A stretch of DNA of 64,000 nucleotides from Sphingomonas abaci (GCF_014199625.1 NZ_JACHNY010000002.1:310001-374000); one strand, 5' to 3'; shown: positions 7,031 through 16,936, counted from the stretch's first letter. Notes: generated by a model not told the origin, from the letters alone. Translations and numbers: made by a program.

Positions 7031-8433
7031 GCCGCGCGTTCCGGTCCGCCGGCCTGCTGGCCGTTCTGCTCGCCGGCTGTGCCGCGCCCGCGACGCATCA
7101 GGCGGTGACGCCGGTCATGCCGGCGCAGATGGGGCTGGCGGGCGGCCCGGCGCCCTATATCGATCAGGCCTGGTGGCGCGGCTTCGGCGACTCGCAGCTC
7201 GACCGGATCGTCGCCGACGCGACCGGCGGCAACCCTTCGCTCGCCACCGCGCTGGCCCGGTTGCGCCAGGCGCAGGCGGGGTTGGAGCGTCAGCAGGCCG
7301 AGCGCAACCTGGACGTCAGCGCCGATGTCTCGCCCCAGGTGCAGCGCCTGTCGGGTCGCTACATCATCCCGCCGCCCTATGGCGGCACCGTCCGCTTCGT
7401 CGGCACGGGTGTCGCCAATCTCGGCTATAATCTCGACCTGTTCGGCCGGCAGCAGGCGGCGATCCTGGAAGCGCGGCAGAGCGCCCAGGCCGCGCGCTAC
7501 GACGTGGCGGCGGCGCGGCTGGCGATCGCGGGATCGGTGGTCCAGACCTATCTCGACCTGGTCCGCGCGGATGCGCAGGCGGCGATCGCGCGCGCGACCA
7601 TCGCCGAGCGGGAACGCTCGCTCAGGCTGGTCGAGGCGCAGGTTCGCAACCAGCTGGCCAGCAAGGTCCAGTCGACGGCGGCCGCCACGCTGCTCGCCCA
7701 GGCGCGCGAGGCGCTGACCGCGGCGGATGGGGCGCGGGTGCTGGCGGTCAACGCGCTGGCGGCGCTGGCGGGGCGGGGCGGCGACTATGCCGCCGGCATC
7801 GGCCCCACCGCCGCCCGGCTCGACGCCGGCCTGCCGGTGCCGGGCGTGCTGCCTGCGGACCTGCTCGCCCGCCGGCCCGACATCGCGGCCGCGCAGGCGC
7901 GGATCGCGGCGGCGGCGGCCGGACAGCAGGTCGCGCGCCGGGCCTATTACCCGAACGTCAACCTCACCGCATTGGCCGGGCTCCAGGCGATCGGGCTCGG
8001 CAATCTCTTCTCGCTCGATGCCGGCACCGTCGGGGGCGGCGCCGCGATCCATCTGCCGATCTTCGAAGGCGGGCGGCTGCGCGCCGGGCTGGAGAGCGCG
8101 ACCGCGCAGGTGGATCTCGCCAATGCCGCTTATAACGAGCGGGTGGTCGGCGCGGTCCGTGAGGCGGCCGACGCGCTGGCGCTCTCCACCAACCTCCAGG
8201 CCCAACGCCAGCGCGCCGAGCAGGTGGTTCGCGGTTTCGCCGAGACCGGCCGGCTCAATGCCGTCCGTGTGTCCAGCGGCCTCAATTCGCAACTCGACCT
8301 GGTCGACAATGACGTGCGCCTGCTCGACGCCCGCCTGACCGCCACCAATCTCGCCGCCGAAGCGGCCCGCCAGCGCGTGGCGCTGGTGATGGCGCTGGGC
8401 GGCGGCTTCTCTGCCGAAAGTGTCCAGCCATGA
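7027..8433 (+). CDS. NodT-family outer-membrane efflux lipoprotein
   Basis: A 468-residue TolC-like channel of the RND/MFS outer-membrane factor family. A lipoprotein signal peptide is present: positive N-terminus, hydrophobic core and lipobox LLAGC with Cys at residue 18. The two repeated OEP domains are visible, with the typical AWWRGFGDSQLD near residue 48 and NPSLATALARLRQAQAGLE. It overlaps marR by 4 bases and the next gene by 4 bases. It would carry substrates of the EmrAB-like pump across the outer membrane. Confidence 0.92.
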   Translation: MSRAFRSAGLLAVLLAGCAAPATHQAVTPVMPAQMGLAGGPAPYIDQAWWRGFGDSQLDRIVADATGGNPSLATALARLRQAQAGLERQQAERNLDVSADVSPQVQRLSGRYIIPPPYGGTVRFVGTGVANLGYNLDLFGRQQAAILEARQSAQAARYDVAAARLAIAGSVVQTYLDLVRADAQAAIARATIAERERSLRLVEAQVRNQLASKVQSTAAATLLAQAREALTAADGARVLAVNALAALAGRGGDYAAGIGPTAARLDAGLPVPGVLPADLLARRPDIAAAQARIAAAAAGQQVARRAYYPNVNLTALAGLQAIGLGNLFSLDAGTVGGGAAIHLPIFEGGRLRAGLESATAQVDLANAAYNERVVGAVREAADALALSTNLQAQRQRAEQVVRGFAETGRLNAVRVSSGLNSQLDLVDNDVRLLDARLTATNLAAEAARQRVALVMALGGGFSAESVQP

Positions 8434-9602
8434 CCGATGCCCGCACCGAAGCGTCCGATCAGACCGCATCTCCCCCCCGGGGCAATCCACGCGGGCGGCG
8501 CACGGGGCTGCTGATCCTGGGGGCGATCGTCCTGATCGGCCTGATCGTCTGGGCGGTGTTCCATTTCCTGCTCGCCAAGCCGGAGGAGGAGACCGACGAC
8601 GCCTATGTCGCGGGCGACGTGGTGGCGATCACCGCGCGCGATCCGGGGCAGGTGACCGCGATCCATGCCGACAACACCCAGATGGTGAAGGCCGGCCAGC
8701 CGCTGATCGACCTGGACCCGGCGACCGCCGATGTCGGTCTCGCCTCCGCCCAGGCCGAGCTGGCGCGCGCGGTTCGCGCGACCCGCGCCACCTTCTCCCG
8801 CCTGTCGGAGACCGGGGCGCAGGTGGTGCAGGCGCGGGCCGAACTGGCGCGGGCGAGCGACGATTATCGCCGCCGCCGGGGCGCGGCCGCCGAGGGCGCG
8901 ATCTCGGGCGAGGAGCTGGCCCATGCCGCCGATGCGGTGAAGGTCGCGCGCGCCAATCTGCAACTGGCGCTCAGCCAGCAGACCCAGTCGCGCACCGCCG
9001 TGCAGGGGACGGACGTCAACACCAACCCGGCGGTGCTGGCCGCCGCCGCCGCCTATCGCCGCGCGGCGATCACGGCGGGGCATATGCACATCACCGCGCC
9101 GATCGACGGCGTCGTCGCCCAGCGCACGGTGCAGCTCGGCCAGCAGGTCGCGGCGGGGACGCCGATGATGGCGGTGGTGCCGCTCGACCGTCTGTGGGTC
9201 GACGCCAATTTCCGCGAGACGCAGCTCAAGGACCTGCGCATCGGCCAGCCGGCGACCGTGGTCAGCGACGTGTACGGCGATGACGTGGTCTATCACGGCA
9301 AGGTGATCGGCGTGGGTGCCGGCAGCGGCAACGCCTTCGCCCTGCTGCCGCCGCAGAATGCCAGCGGCAACTGGATCAAGATCGTCCAGCGTGTCCCGGT
9401 CCGCATCCAGCTCGATCCCCGCGAGCTGCGCGCCAATCCCTTGCGGGTCGGCCTGTCGGTGGCCGCCACGGTCGATACTGCGAGCAAGTCCGGCCAGCGG
9501 CTGGGCCTGCCGGCGGCGCAGGCTTACGGCGCGACCTCGCCGGATGCCAACGACCCGGCGGTGGAGGCGCGCATCCGCCAGATCATCGCGGCGAACCGCT
9601 GA
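8430..9602 (+). CDS. emrA: EmrA-type membrane fusion protein
   Basis: A 390-residue HlyD/EmrA periplasmic adaptor. It has a cytoplasmic N-terminus, one membrane anchor (GLLILGAIVLIGLIVWAVF), the biotinyl-lipoyl-like motif after EETDDAYVAGDVV, a coiled-coil hairpin of alanine-rich helices and a beta-barrel domain with APIDGVVAQRTV. TDDAYV is a hallmark of the EmrA subfamily. It links the downstream MFS pump to the NodT-type channel. The C-terminal TGA overlaps the ATG of the pump gene. Confidence 0.92.
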   Translation: MTDARTEASDQTASPPRGNPRGRRTGLLILGAIVLIGLIVWAVFHFLLAKPEEETDDAYVAGDVVAITARDPGQVTAIHADNTQMVKAGQPLIDLDPATADVGLASAQAELARAVRATRATFSRLSETGAQVVQARAELARASDDYRRRRGAAAEGAISGEELAHAADAVKVARANLQLALSQQTQSRTAVQGTDVNTNPAVLAAAAAYRRAAITAGHMHITAPIDGVVAQRTVQLGQQVAAGTPMMAVVPLDRLWVDANFRETQLKDLRIGQPATVVSDVYGDDVVYHGKVIGVGAGSGNAFALLPPQNASGNWIKIVQRVPVRIQLDPRELRANPLRVGLSVAATVDTASKSGQRLGLPAAQAYGATSPDANDPAVEARIRQIIAANR

Positions 9603-11158
9603 TGGCCGGCCCGGCCCCGGCGGCGGGCGAAGGGGGGCCGCCCCCGCTCGCCGGCGGCAAGCTGGCGGTGATCGCCATCGCGCTGGCGGTCGGCACCTTC
9701 ATGCAGGTGCTCGATTCGACCATCGCCAACGTGTCGCTGCCGACGATCGCCGGCAATCTGGGCGTGTCGAGCGACAATTCGACCTGGGTGATCACCGCCT
9801 TCGCCGTGGCGAACGGCATCGGCGTGCCGCTGACCGGCTTCCTGATGGGGCGGTTCGGGGTGGTGCGGACCTTCTGCCTGTCGGTGCTGCTGTTCACCAT
9901 CGCCTCCTTCCTATGCGGCATCGCCTGGAACCTGTCGTCCTTGATCTTCTTCCGCGTGCTGCAAGGCGCGGTGTCGGGGCCGATGATGCCGGGCAGCCAG
10001 GCGCTGCTGATCTCGATCTTCGCGGCCGAACGGCGCTCGACGGCGCTCGGCATCTGGTCGATGACGACGCTGGTCGCGCCGATCATGGGACCGATCCTGG
10101 GCGGATACATCTCCGACAATTACCATTGGAGCTGGATCTTCCTGATCAACGTGCCCTTCGGCCTTGCCTGCGCTTCGGTGTGCTGGCGCGGACTGAAGGA
10201 CCGGGAGACGCCGACGCGCAAACTGCCGATCGACAAGGTCGGGCTGTTCCTGCTGGTGCTGTGGGTCGGCTCGCTGCAGTGCATGCTCGATCTGGGCAAG
10301 AACGACGACTGGTTCCAGTCGCCGCGGATCGTCGTGTTCGGCGTCGTCGCACTGGTCGGCGCGATCGCCTGGATCATCTGGGAGATGACGGACGCCAATC
10401 CGATCGTCGACCTGTCGCTGTTCAAGAGCCGCAACTTCACCATCGGCGCGATCGCTTTCTGTCTGGGCTATGCGGTGTTCTTCGCCAATACGCTGCTGCT
10501 GCCGCTGTGGCTCCAGACCCAGATCGGCTACACCGCCACCTGGGCGGGACTGGTCGCGGCGCCAAGCGGCGTGGTGGCGGTGCTGCTGACCCCGTTCGTC
10601 GCGCGGATGTCGGGCAAGATCGATGCGCGCTGGCTGGCGACCGTGGCGTTCCTGTCCTTCGCCGCCTCCTATTGGATGCGATCGCTACTGACCGCCAATG
10701 CCAGTTTCGGGCAGATCATGCTGCCGGTGCTGGTGCAGGGTGTCGCGATGAGCACCTTCTTCCTGGCGATGCTGACCATCTCGCTCGACCGCATCCCGCC
10801 GCAGCGCCTGCCGTCCGCGACGGGCCTGTCGAACTTCACCCGCATCGTCGCCGGATCGTTCGCCGCGTCGATCATCACCACCGCCTGGGATCGGCGTGAG
10901 GCGCTGCACCAGAGCCGGCTGGCCGAGGCGATCGGGCAGGGCGTGCCGTGGCAGATGGCGCGCGACGGCCTGGCGAAGCTCGGCCTCAACGAAACTCAGG
11001 CGGCCGCCGCCGTGACGCGGCAGATGGTCGGCCAGGCCTATCTGCTCGCCTCGACCGACCTGTTCCGCCTGTCGGCCTGGCTGTGCGCGGTGATGATCCC
11101 GATCGTCTGGTTCACCCGCCGCCCGAACGCGCCGACCGGCCCGATCGCGGCGGATTGA
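9602..11158 (+). CDS. emrB: DHA2-family MFS drug transporter, EmrB type
   Basis: A 518-residue protein with about 14 predicted membrane segments, the DHA2 layout. Motif C-like and family signatures include FMQVLDSTIANVSLPTIAG at the N-terminus and GFLMGRFGVVR (motif A) after the second helix. DSTIANVSLP is a diagnostic EmrB/QacA motif D1. It exports hydrophobic toxic compounds using the proton gradient together with the adaptor and outer-membrane protein encoded before it. It is the last gene of the operon and is followed by a terminator-like hairpin. Confidence 0.93.
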   Translation: MAGPAPAAGEGGPPPLAGGKLAVIAIALAVGTFMQVLDSTIANVSLPTIAGNLGVSSDNSTWVITAFAVANGIGVPLTGFLMGRFGVVRTFCLSVLLFTIASFLCGIAWNLSSLIFFRVLQGAVSGPMMPGSQALLISIFAAERRSTALGIWSMTTLVAPIMGPILGGYISDNYHWSWIFLINVPFGLACASVCWRGLKDRETPTRKLPIDKVGLFLLVLWVGSLQCMLDLGKNDDWFQSPRIVVFGVVALVGAIAWIIWEMTDANPIVDLSLFKSRNFTIGAIAFCLGYAVFFANTLLLPLWLQTQIGYTATWAGLVAAPSGVVAVLLTPFVARMSGKIDARWLATVAFLSFAASYWMRSLLTANASFGQIMLPVLVQGVAMSTFFLAMLTISLDRIPPQRLPSATGLSNFTRIVAGSFAASIITTAWDRREALHQSRLAEAIGQGVPWQMARDGLAKLGLNETQAAAAVTRQMVGQAYLLASTDLFRLSAWLCAVMIPIVWFTRRPNAPTGPIAAD

Positions 11159-11171
11159 GGCGCACGCAGGC

Positions 11172-11205
11172 CCCCCACGCCCGGACGAGTCGTCGGGCGT
11201 GGGGG
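11172..11205 (+). terminator. Terminator hairpin after the efflux operon
   Basis: CCCCCACGCCCG (11172-11183) and CGGGCGTGGGGG (11194-11205) form a perfect 12-bp GC-rich stem 13 bases after the emrB stop. The downstream sequence TGTGTTGT is only moderately T-rich, so it is a strong structure but an imperfect intrinsic terminator. Confidence 0.65.
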
Positions 11206-11497
11206 TGTGTTGTCGGAGGGCGGCGTCGGTAATCGCATCCGGCCGAGTCGATCGGCCCGCCCCCGTCCTGCTTTGCGGCCAGTTGTGCGCCACACCATAT
11301 AAGACGTCCGTACCGATTATTATTAGGTCAAGTTGCCGTCGCGACTGGTGAAAATTCCGGGCTGGCAATTTCCGCTTTCAAGGGCGACTGCTATTTACAC
11401 AACGCCCACACTCAACTAATCTGGGTCATGTCGCGGAGTAGGTGTGGGCTGTGATGCTCGATACCGCAGTGGGTTATTATGATGAAAATCGTGATAA
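11206..11497. other. Gene-free, AT-richer spacer before the radical-SAM remnant
   Basis: About 290 bases with clearly more A and T than the surrounding genes, for example CCGATTATTATTAGG and the stretch around 11470-11500. No ORF, tRNA or repeat could be supported. The base composition change next to a truncated gene suggests a deletion or an acquired segment here. Confidence 0.5.
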
Positions 11498-12082
11498 ACT
11501 TGGCTGTGCTCGACAGGCTTATTGCAGGCCTATGATGTCCTTCACCCGCGCGGCGCGCTGGCGGGCACGACGGTGATGATCCGCCTTCACATCCATCCCG
11601 ACAACACGGACTCGCTCTTCGCGCTGGCGGAGCGGATCAGCGGGGATTTCGATCCAGGCTTCTTCACCGTCTATCTCAAGGAGGTCGGCTCTTATGGCGG
11701 CCGGCGCGACGGCGGCTATGCGGTCTATGGCGAGCAGGACCTGCGGCTGGACGAGGTCAAGCACAGGCTGGCGGCCCTGTTGCCCGGCTTCGCGCGCCCG
11801 GACCAGCCGGGGCAGGTGGCGGTCTGCTATGCCGGCAAGGCGAATGCCTTCACGATCCGGGCGGATGGCAGCATCGGCAAATGCACCCTGGCGCTGAACA
11901 GTGATTATAATCGGGTCGGACAGTTGAACCCGGACGGGACGCTCACGCTCGACGCGCCAAAGTTCGGAGCCTGGCTGCACGGGCTGTCGACCATGGACCC
12001 TGCCGATCTCGGCTGCCCCGCCCACCGGGTCGCGCAACAGGCGAAGCGCACGGCAAGGCCGCGGCTTGCCATGGCGGGCTGA
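11498..12082 (+). pseudogene. Radical SAM/SPASM protein, C-terminal remnant
   Basis: The frame opens only after a stop at 11495-11497; the first possible start is TTG 11522. From about 11540 it reads like the C-terminal part of a radical-SAM maturase (HPRGALAGTTVMIRLHIHPDN...). From that TTG, Cys102-x13-Gly-x4-Cys121 matches the start of a SPASM auxiliary iron-sulfur motif, with a further Cys155-Pro. The N-terminal radical SAM barrel and its CxxxCxxC cluster are absent, so the product cannot be a working radical SAM enzyme. The upstream sequence does not encode the missing part in any frame I could read. Its stop lies 3 bases before the TonB-dependent receptor start, so the two genes were probably one operon. 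Confidence 0.6.
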
Positions 12083-12085
12083 CCG

Positions 12086-14005
12086 ATGGTCGCATTCCGC
12101 GCGACGGTCGCCGCCCTGTTCGCGGTCGGGGGCTGGGCGCCATGCTGGGGCCAGACGACGACGGACAATGCCGTGCGCTCGGCCGAGGATGCCTTCGGCA
12201 CGATCGTCGGCGACGAGTCGCTGGGCCTCTACGGCACCGACAGCGTACGCGGCTTTTCGCCGGCGGTCGCCGGCAACAACCGGATCGAGGGACTTTATGT
12301 CGATCTGCTCGCCCCACCCACCGGCCGGATCCGGTCGGGGATCACCATCCGCGTCGGCCCCGCCGCGCAGGGCTATCCCTTTCCCGCCCCGACCGGTATC
12401 GTCGACTATAGCATGAAGGGGCGTTCGACGACCCGGTCGCTGTCGACCGACGTCTACGTCGACTCCTACGATTCCTATGGTTATGCGCTCAATGCCGAGC
12501 TTCCGGTGTCGTCGCTGTCGCTCACCAATGCGCTGGGCTTCGGCGCATCGCGGATCAGCGATGGCTATGGCGGTCGGGGCCGGAGCCTGACCTATGGAGG
12601 CGTGTCGCGCGCCGCCCTGTCCGACCAGACCGAGGTGGCCGCCTTTCTGGGCGGCCGCCAGACCTTCGGCGAGACCGCCCTGCCGATCTATGTCGCCGAT
12701 GGCGAGGGGGCGTTTCCCAGGGCGCCCCGGGGACCGTTCCTGGGGCCGGACTGGGCCACCAAGAGCAGCTACAACAGCCTGGCCGGCGTGATGATGCGCA
12801 GCAGCCGGGGCGGCTGGACGCTGAGGGGCGGCCTGTTCCGCTCGGAAACCGGCGACAGTCGCTCGTTCCAGAACCTGGTGGTCCAGAACGGCCCGCGAGG
12901 CTTCCAACGCCTGCTGATCGCCTTTCCGCGCGCGCGGGCGTCCAGCGTCAGCGGCGAGGCGCGCCTGTCCCGCGCGTTTCGAACGGGGGCGTTCGACCAG
13001 CGCATCACCCTGATGGTCCGGGGCCGATCCAATGGCAGCCGCTTCGGCGGCGAGCAGGACATCGATCTCGGCGCAGTCGCCTCGATGGCCACCCGGATCG
13101 TCGCACCGCCTGTCCCCCTGGCCTATGGTCCGCAATCCAGCAGCGCCATCCGGCAATGGACGTTCGGGGTGGACTATTCCGTCAAGGTCGGGGAGCGGGG
13201 CGAACTGGCACTGGGCGTGCAGCGCGCGGCCTATACCCAGACCCTCCGTCCGGCCGATGCGCCGGGCAGCCAGCTGTCGGAGGGGATATGGCTGCCATCG
13301 ATCAGCGCGGGCGTGGCGCTCACCGATCACCTCAGCCTCTATGCGAGCGTCGTCCGCGGCCTGGAGGACGGCGGTAGCGCGCCCGGTTTCGCCGCCAATG
13401 GCAACCAGGTGCTGCCCGCCTTCCGCACGCGCCAATGGGATGCGGGTGTCCGCTGGAGGCCGGGGGCCGGCACCACCGTGATCCTGGGCTATTTCGACAT
13501 CCGCAAGCCTTATCTCACCTTCGACGCCGCCAACGTCTATCGGCAGATCGGGGACGAGCATCATCAGGGGGTGGAAGCGAGCGTCACCGCGCAGGTCGGC
13601 CCCCGCCTGGTGATCGTCGCCGGTGGCCTGGTCGGCGCGCCCCGGGTGGAGGATATCCCCGCCGCGCCGGGGGGGATCGGTGCGCGCCCGGTCGGCCAGC
13701 CCGATGTGCAACTGCAACTGAATGCGGATTACAGCATCCCGGGGATCGACGGCCTGTCGGTCAATGCCGGCCTCAGCCGCTATAGTTCGCAGGCGGCGTC
13801 GGTCGACAACCGGATCTTCATCGACGGCTACACGACAATGGACATGGGTCTGCGTTTCCGGGGGCGGGTCGGACGGACGCCCTATACGCTGCGCCTGACC
13901 GGCTCCAATATCGCGGACGCCTATCGAAACCTGCCGGTCGGCGACAATGTCTACATCCCGCTGGGACGCCGCAACATCGGACTGGACCTCATACTGGACA
14001 TCTAG
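12086..14005 (+). CDS. TonB-dependent outer-membrane receptor
   Basis: A 639-residue receptor. A signal peptide (MVAFRATVAALFAVGGWAPCWGQ) is followed by a plug domain with DSVRGFSPAVAGNNRIEGLYVD, then a beta-barrel ending in LGRRNIGLDLILDI, with a C-terminal barrel strand. It is short for the family, and no typical N-terminal TonB box could be identified. It imports an unknown ligand with TonB energy. Translation is probably coupled to the radical-SAM remnant 3 bases upstream, suggesting that the ligand was once connected with a modified peptide or metal-binding product; that link is inference. Confidence 0.82.
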   Translation: MVAFRATVAALFAVGGWAPCWGQTTTDNAVRSAEDAFGTIVGDESLGLYGTDSVRGFSPAVAGNNRIEGLYVDLLAPPTGRIRSGITIRVGPAAQGYPFPAPTGIVDYSMKGRSTTRSLSTDVYVDSYDSYGYALNAELPVSSLSLTNALGFGASRISDGYGGRGRSLTYGGVSRAALSDQTEVAAFLGGRQTFGETALPIYVADGEGAFPRAPRGPFLGPDWATKSSYNSLAGVMMRSSRGGWTLRGGLFRSETGDSRSFQNLVVQNGPRGFQRLLIAFPRARASSVSGEARLSRAFRTGAFDQRITLMVRGRSNGSRFGGEQDIDLGAVASMATRIVAPPVPLAYGPQSSSAIRQWTFGVDYSVKVGERGELALGVQRAAYTQTLRPADAPGSQLSEGIWLPSISAGVALTDHLSLYASVVRGLEDGGSAPGFAANGNQVLPAFRTRQWDAGVRWRPGAGTTVILGYFDIRKPYLTFDAANVYRQIGDEHHQGVEASVTAQVGPRLVIVAGGLVGAPRVEDIPAAPGGIGARPVGQPDVQLQLNADYSIPGIDGLSVNAGLSRYSSQAASVDNRIFIDGYTTMDMGLRFRGRVGRTPYTLRLTGSNIADAYRNLPVGDNVYIPLGRRNIGLDLILDI

Positions 14006-14017
14006 GGGGACGGCCGG

Positions 14018-15220
14018 TCAGCGCAGCACGCGCACCTCCGGCGTGTCGAGGCAGCGCGACAGGGCGGCGGGCGCGGCCGCCGCCGCTTCGGCCGGTGTCG
14101 TGCCGCCCAGGGGCGGGATCGTGACAGGTCGACCGATTCGGACGGGCGCAAAGCCGCGGTCGGTGATTCCCGAGCAGTGCATCGCGGCGGCCAGCAGTCG
14201 CGGCGGGGTGCGATACGCTTCGTAGGACAGCCGGAACGTGCCCCAATGGATCGGGATGGCGGTCTGCGCGCCAAGCCGGTCGAATACCGACACGGCGTGA
14301 AGCGGGCCGATATGCGCGCCCGACGCCATCTGCCCAGGCGAGAAGCGAAACGCGCCGATCGGGATCAGCGCCAGCCGGATCGGACCCAGCCGCCGGGCTT
14401 CGCGTGGCCATTCGCCATCGCCAAAGCCGGTATCGCCCGCGAAGAACAGGTTGCCGCCTGGCAGGGTCACGACGAAGCTCGACCAGAGCCCGCGGTTGCG
14501 GTCGGCGAACCAGCGGCTGCCCCAATGATGGTTGCGCGTCACGGTGACGGCGACGCCGGGGCGCTGAGCGACGGGCACGCTGCGGCCCCAGTCGGCCGCC
14601 ACAGCCTCGATCCCGCGCGACCGCAGGATGGCGTCATTGCCCAGGCTGGTGACGATCTGCGGATGGTCCCGATCCCACAGCCGCTTGAGCGTCGCGATAT
14701 CGAGATGGTCGTAATGGTTGTGGCTGATCAGAATCAGATCGATCCTCGGCAGGTCGGCGAGTGCGATGCCGGGGTCCGCCACGCGCTTCGGGCCAAAGTC
14801 CCATGGTCCCGCGCGTTCAGCCCAAACCGGATCGGTCAGGATGGAGAGGCCGGGCAACTGCACCAGCACGCTGGCATGGCCGATCCAGGTCGCGCGCATC
14901 GGCACCGGGCGGCCGGGCGTCAGCGGCGCGAGCTCCGCCATGCGCGCCGGCCGTACCGGCACCCGGTCGGGCCAGGCGGGCCGGTCGTCGCTTCCGGTCA
15001 GAGACCGCCAGAAGAAACCCGCGCGACTGCCACCGCCAGGCGTACGGCCGGTATCCGCATCGCCATCCGGATTGGCGAAACGCGCGCCGTCGAAATGCCC
15101 ATCGACGGGTCCGCGATAATAGATTCGGTCGAGAAAATGGGGGACGACCGCCGCCGCCAGCGCCAGCATGATGAGAAGAAGGAACAGGAGCGCGCCGAGG
15201 CGTCGGAACGGAAAGGCCAA
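14018..15220 (-). CDS. MBL-fold hydrolase, UlaG/NAPE-PLD-like, membrane-anchored
   Basis: A 400-residue protein with an N-terminal membrane segment (LGALLFLLLIMLALAAAVV, residues 8-26) and a metallo-beta-lactamase fold domain. The metal motif HNHYDH is at residues 167-172, preceded by the GHASVLVQL strand typical of the UlaG/NAPE-PLD-like group, and later ligands occur in NHHWGSR, FAGDTGFGD and PIHWGTF. Substrate is unknown; relatives include phospholipase D-like and lactonase-like enzymes. It ends 12 bases from the receptor gene on the other strand (convergent) and starts 135 bases from the amidase (divergent). Confidence 0.85.
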   Translation of the reverse strand: MAFPFRRLGALLFLLLIMLALAAAVVPHFLDRIYYRGPVDGHFDGARFANPDGDADTGRTPGGGSRAGFFWRSLTGSDDRPAWPDRVPVRPARMAELAPLTPGRPVPMRATWIGHASVLVQLPGLSILTDPVWAERAGPWDFGPKRVADPGIALADLPRIDLILISHNHYDHLDIATLKRLWDRDHPQIVTSLGNDAILRSRGIEAVAADWGRSVPVAQRPGVAVTVTRNHHWGSRWFADRNRGLWSSFVVTLPGGNLFFAGDTGFGDGEWPREARRLGPIRLALIPIGAFRFSPGQMASGAHIGPLHAVSVFDRLGAQTAIPIHWGTFRLSYEAYRTPPRLLAAAMHCSGITDRGFAPVRIGRPVTIPPLGGTTPAEAAAAAPAALSRCLDTPEVRVLR

Positions 15221-15355
15221 GCGCGAAGCCTCATGCCGGAAAGGATCGGGGAAGCGGTCAACGCCGATCAGCCAATCGGGTTCATCCCCTGTGCTGAAGT
15301 GGCTTTCCGCAACGTCTTGTCTCGGTTAGCTTTCCGTCCTCAACGGGGGAAATCC

Positions 15356-16936
15356 ATGCGTCCTGTGCCATCCATCGCGTTGCTGCTCGCCACCCTGCCG
15401 GCCATGCCCGCCGCCGCCCGCGACGTGGCGGTGGAGGAACGGTCGATCGGCGACCTCCAGGCGATGATGGCGCGGGGGCAGGCGACCAGCCTCGACCTCG
15501 TCCGGGCCTATGAAGCGCGGATCGGCCGGATGGACCGCAAGGGGCCGATGTTGCGCTCGGTGGTCGCAATCAACCCGGAGGCCGAGGCGCAGGCGCGCGC
15601 GCTCGATGCCGAGCGGCGGGCGGGGCGGGTGCGCGGGCCGCTGCACGGCGTGCCGATCCTGATCAAGGACAATATCGAGACCGCCGATCCGATGCCGACC
15701 ACGGCCGGCAGCCTTGCGCTCGCCGCCAATGTCACGCGCCGCGACGCGCCGGTGGTGGCGCGGCTGCGGGCGGCGGGGGCGGTGATCCTGGGCAAGACCA
15801 ATCTGTCCGAATGGGCGAATATCCGCTCCACCCGGTCGATGAGCGGGTGGAGCGCGGTCGGCGGGCTGGTCCGCAATCCCTATGCGCTGGACCGCACCGC
15901 CTGCGGCTCCTCGTCCGGGTCGGGCGCGGCGGTCGCGGCCAGCTTCGCGGGCGCGGCCGTCGGGACGGAGACGGACGGATCGGTCGTCTGTCCCTCCTCG
16001 GTCAATGGTCTGGTCGGCCTCAAGCCGACGATCGGGCTGGTCAGCCGCACCCATGTCGTGCCGATCAGTCATTCGCAGGACACGCCGGGACCGATGGCGC
16101 GCAGCGTCCGCGATGTGGCGGTGATGTTGGGCGCGATGGTCGGGGCCGATCCCGCCGACCCCGCCACCGCCGGCGCGGTGACGCGCGACTATGCCGCCGG
16201 CCTGTCGACCAGCGCGTTGTCGGGGCTGCGCATCGGCGTGATCCGGCCGCCCCTGTCGCCGGCGCTCGCCGCTCGCTACCAGGCCGCGCTCGACGTGATG
16301 AAGCAGGCGGGCGCGGTGTTGGTCGAGGTCGAGCAGCCGAAGCTGGAGGGCATCGGCGCGGCCGAGCTGCTGGTGCTCCAGACCGAGCTGAAGGCCGATC
16401 TCGACGCCTATCTGGCGACGACGACGCCCGCCGTGACGACGCGGACGCTGGACCAGGTCATCGCCTTCAACCGCGCACATGCCTCGCAGGAAATGCCCTA
16501 TTTCGATCAGGAGACGTTCGAGGCGGCGGCCGCCACCAAAGGGCTGGACGATCCGGCCTATCGCGCCGCCCGGGCCCGGTCGTTGCGCCAGGCCGGGGCG
16601 GAGGGGATCGACGCGATGCTGCGCACGGCGCGCGCGACCGTGCTGGTCGAGCCGACCTATGACGCGGCCTGGCTCAGCGATCCGGTGCACGGCGACCAAT
16701 ATGGCGGCCCCTCCGCCTCCGAACTGCCGGCGATCGCCGGCTATCCGCATTTGACCGTGCCGATGGGCGCGGTGCGGGGCCTGCCGGTCGGCCTGTCCTT
16801 CATCGCCGGGCGGCTGGGCGAGGCGGCGGTGCTGGGCGCCGGCTATGCCTATGAGCAGCGCAGCCGGATGCGCGCCGCCCCGACCTATGCGGCGACGGTG
16901 GCGGCGGGATCGGGCGTGGACGGCGTCACTCGCTGA
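15356..16936 (+). CDS. Secreted amidase of the amidase-signature family
   Basis: A 526-residue amidase. The start at ATG 15356 follows the ribosome binding site ACGGGGGA and gives a signal peptide (MRPVPSIALLLATLPAMPAAA). The Ser-cisSer-Lys triad is visible as Lys104 (ILIKDNIET), Ser185 within ACGSSSGSG, and Ser209 in GTETDGSV. It hydrolyses an amide bond of unknown substrate in the periplasm. The open frame upstream of this start runs antisense to the MBL-fold gene and is not coding. Its last 11 bases overlap the end of the convergent DUF2721 gene. Confidence 0.9.
   Translation: MRPVPSIALLLATLPAMPAAARDVAVEERSIGDLQAMMARGQATSLDLVRAYEARIGRMDRKGPMLRSVVAINPEAEAQARALDAERRAGRVRGPLHGVPILIKDNIETADPMPTTAGSLALAANVTRRDAPVVARLRAAGAVILGKTNLSEWANIRSTRSMSGWSAVGGLVRNPYALDRTACGSSSGSGAAVAASFAGAAVGTETDGSVVCPSSVNGLVGLKPTIGLVSRTHVVPISHSQDTPGPMARSVRDVAVMLGAMVGADPADPATAGAVTRDYAAGLSTSALSGLRIGVIRPPLSPALAARYQAALDVMKQAGAVLVEVEQPKLEGIGAAELLVLQTELKADLDAYLATTTPAVTTRTLDQVIAFNRAHASQEMPYFDQETFEAAAATKGLDDPAYRAARARSLRQAGAEGIDAMLRTARATVLVEPTYDAAWLSDPVHGDQYGGPSASELPAIAGYPHLTVPMGAVRGLPVGLSFIAGRLGEAAVLGAGYAYEQRSRMRAAPTYAATVAAGSGVDGVTR

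Noticed and set aside
14177..15355. Open frame of nearly 400 codons before the amidase
   Set aside because: It runs antisense to the MBL-fold hydrolase with its metal motif; the amidase has its own ribosome binding site and signal peptide at 15356.
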